Shown here in pieces: positions 7,861 through 8,506 of a stretch of 8,506 nucleotides of DNA. The translations under genes were made by a program, and so were the position numbers. The notes beneath the pieces are model-generated. The model was given only the letters and a program-made list of their open reading frames with translations, was not told where the DNA came from and searched no databases. Numbering within the stretch: position 1 is the stretch's first letter; each line of letters begins with the position of its first letter. Origin of the DNA: an uncultured Muribaculaceae bacterium (GTDB taxonomy: Bacteria > Bacteroidota > Bacteroidia > Bacteroidales > Muribaculaceae); NCBI GenBank assembly GCA_947178235.1, contig CAMWXQ010000032.1, positions 1-8,506 on the forward strand, read 5' to 3'.

Positions 7861-7994
7861 TACCCCTCCCTGTAACAAATTTCCACCAAAACCCCCGTTT
7901 GGAGGCCCTGTGGGGCATATCTGTGCTTATAGGGTGACAATTTTTTGGTTAATTTTTGCCTTTATTAGAAAAATGTCAAAAATTTGTCGTTCAA

Positions 7995-8029
7995 TTTGTT
8001 GCGTATATCCCCCAAAAATCCTAATTTTG
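7995..8029 (+). promoter_or_regulatory. Bacteroidota-type promoter for the M6 peptidase gene
   Basis: TAATTTTG at 8022-8029 fits the Bacteroidota -7 consensus TAnnTTTG exactly. Upstream, TTTGTTG (7995-8001) offers a -33 element: TTG at 7999-8001 leaves a 20-bp spacer, and TTTG at 7995-7998 leaves 23 bp. The surrounding 120 bases are AT-rich, in contrast to the GC-rich genes. Transcription should begin at roughly 8033-8037, giving a leader of about 25-30 bases to ATG 8062. In the rest of this spacer (7861-7994) I recognise no further gene or RNA. Confidence 0.65.
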
Positions 8030-8061
8030 CAGAATAATACTAAATGCCAACACAGACCAAC

Positions 8062-8506
8062 ATGGTATCTACGATAAAACAAGCGCTTACAGCAACTCTG
8101 CTGACCGCGGCGGGAGCCCTCGCCGCCCTCGCAGTCCCCGCCAAGCCGGGACTGTTGCAGATGACCCAGCCGGACGGCACGGTCATCAATGTCCGCCTCC
8201 TCGGCGACGAATTCCACCACTATTATCTCTCCGAAGACGGCTACTATCTCGTGAATGAAGGCGAGACCTTCTACTATGCCGACGTCGATGCCCGGGGGCT
8301 CACAGTCCGCTCGGACATCAAGGCCACTCCCGCCGCAGCCCGCAGCGCCGAGGCCAAGGCATACCTCGCCGGTGTCGACATGGCCCGCGTCAACCGCACG
8401 ATGCAGCGCACCGCCGACGCCCGCCTCACCCGCATGGCCCAGACCGCGCAGATAGGCCGTCCCGCCTTCGCCATCGGCAACGGCTCGACGAAGGCCGCCC
8501 CCGGCC
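8062..8506 (+). CDS. Secreted M6-family metalloprotease, N-terminal part
   Basis: The first 148 complete codons of a gene that runs off the window end. It opens with a signal peptide (K6, then a hydrophobic Ala/Leu stretch ending in LAALA) followed by VPAKPG. It continues with QPDGTVINVRLLGDEFHHYY, then SEDGYYLV and FYYADVD. This order (PDG, GDEF, DGY and an aromatic-rich strand) is typical of the N-terminal region of Bacteroidales M6-family (immune inhibitor A-like) metalloproteases. The zinc motif HExxH would lie downstream and is not visible, so the catalytic identity is inferred. An Arg/Ala-rich stretch (about residues 87-130) fits the linker before the catalytic domain. An in-frame ATG at 8044 adds six residues (MPTQTN); I prefer 8062 because the promoter would leave 8044 only about 10 leader bases, and 8062 gives a more ordinary signal peptide and the ACCAAC leader seen elsewhere. 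Members often end in a T9SS signal, which cannot be checked here. Confidence 0.78.
   Translation, partial: MVSTIKQALTATLLTAAGALAALAVPAKPGLLQMTQPDGTVINVRLLGDEFHHYYLSEDGYYLVNEGETFYYADVDARGLTVRSDIKATPAAARSAEAKAYLAGVDMARVNRTMQRTADARLTRMAQTAQIGRPAFAIGNGSTKAAPG

Noticed and set aside
7892..7915. Possible hairpin between CCCC and GGGG in the spacer before the M6 gene
   Set aside because: Only 4 bp can pair around a 16-base loop, with no T-run; too weak to call.
7943..7958. TTAATTTTTG upstream of the M6 gene as a second -7 box
   Set aside because: It has three rather than two bases between TA and TTTG, and the exact TAnnTTTG at 8022-8029 is better placed for the start codon.
7927..8220. A 97-codon - strand open frame over the M6 promoter
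   Set aside because: It covers the AT-rich promoter and the signal-peptide codons of the M6 gene, and shows no motif or promoter of its own.

Overview
The window looks like a chromosomal segment of a high-GC (about 60% by eye) member of the Bacteroidales. Four things point there: an M49 peptidase of the Bacteroides type (HECLGH zinc motif) with a lipoprotein-like signal; a very large secreted protein ending in a type A type IX secretion (T9SS) sorting domain; a TAnnTTTG-type promoter box; and A/C-rich leaders without a Shine-Dalgarno sequence before the genes. The family cannot be fixed from this window; Muribaculaceae, Barnesiellaceae and Rikenellaceae all seem possible.

Layout, all genes on the + strand: (1) 1-226, the C-terminal end of an RlmI-type 23S rRNA m5C methyltransferase. 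(2) 257-2278, a complete dipeptidyl peptidase III (family M49), probably exported as a lipoprotein and 30 bp behind rlmI. (3) 2279-2380, a 102-bp spacer with a hairpin made of four 9-bp repeat units, then an A/C-rich leader. (4) 2381-7765, a 1794-residue secreted mosaic of a propeller-like N-terminus, fibronectin III-like, choice-of-anchor J and carboxypeptidase-regulatory-like domains, and a T9SS type A C-terminal signal. (5) 7766-8061, a 296-bp spacer with a strong Rho-independent terminator, a second hairpin built from 9-bp units, and a Bacteroidota-type promoter. (6) 8062-8506, the N-terminal part of a secreted M6-family metalloprotease that runs off the end.

Apart from rlmI, the genes all encode envelope or secreted proteins: a peptidase removing dipeptides, a large probably cell-surface adhesive or binding protein, and a second peptidase. 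A shared role in peptide or protein use outside the cytoplasm is plausible, but this is inference from position only. The terminator and the promoter make the M6 gene a separate transcription unit.

I found no convincing new defence, mobile or RNA-guided system. The least explained signals are the two 9-bp-period hairpin elements flanking the giant gene, and a pair of unnamed beta-rich modules inside it.
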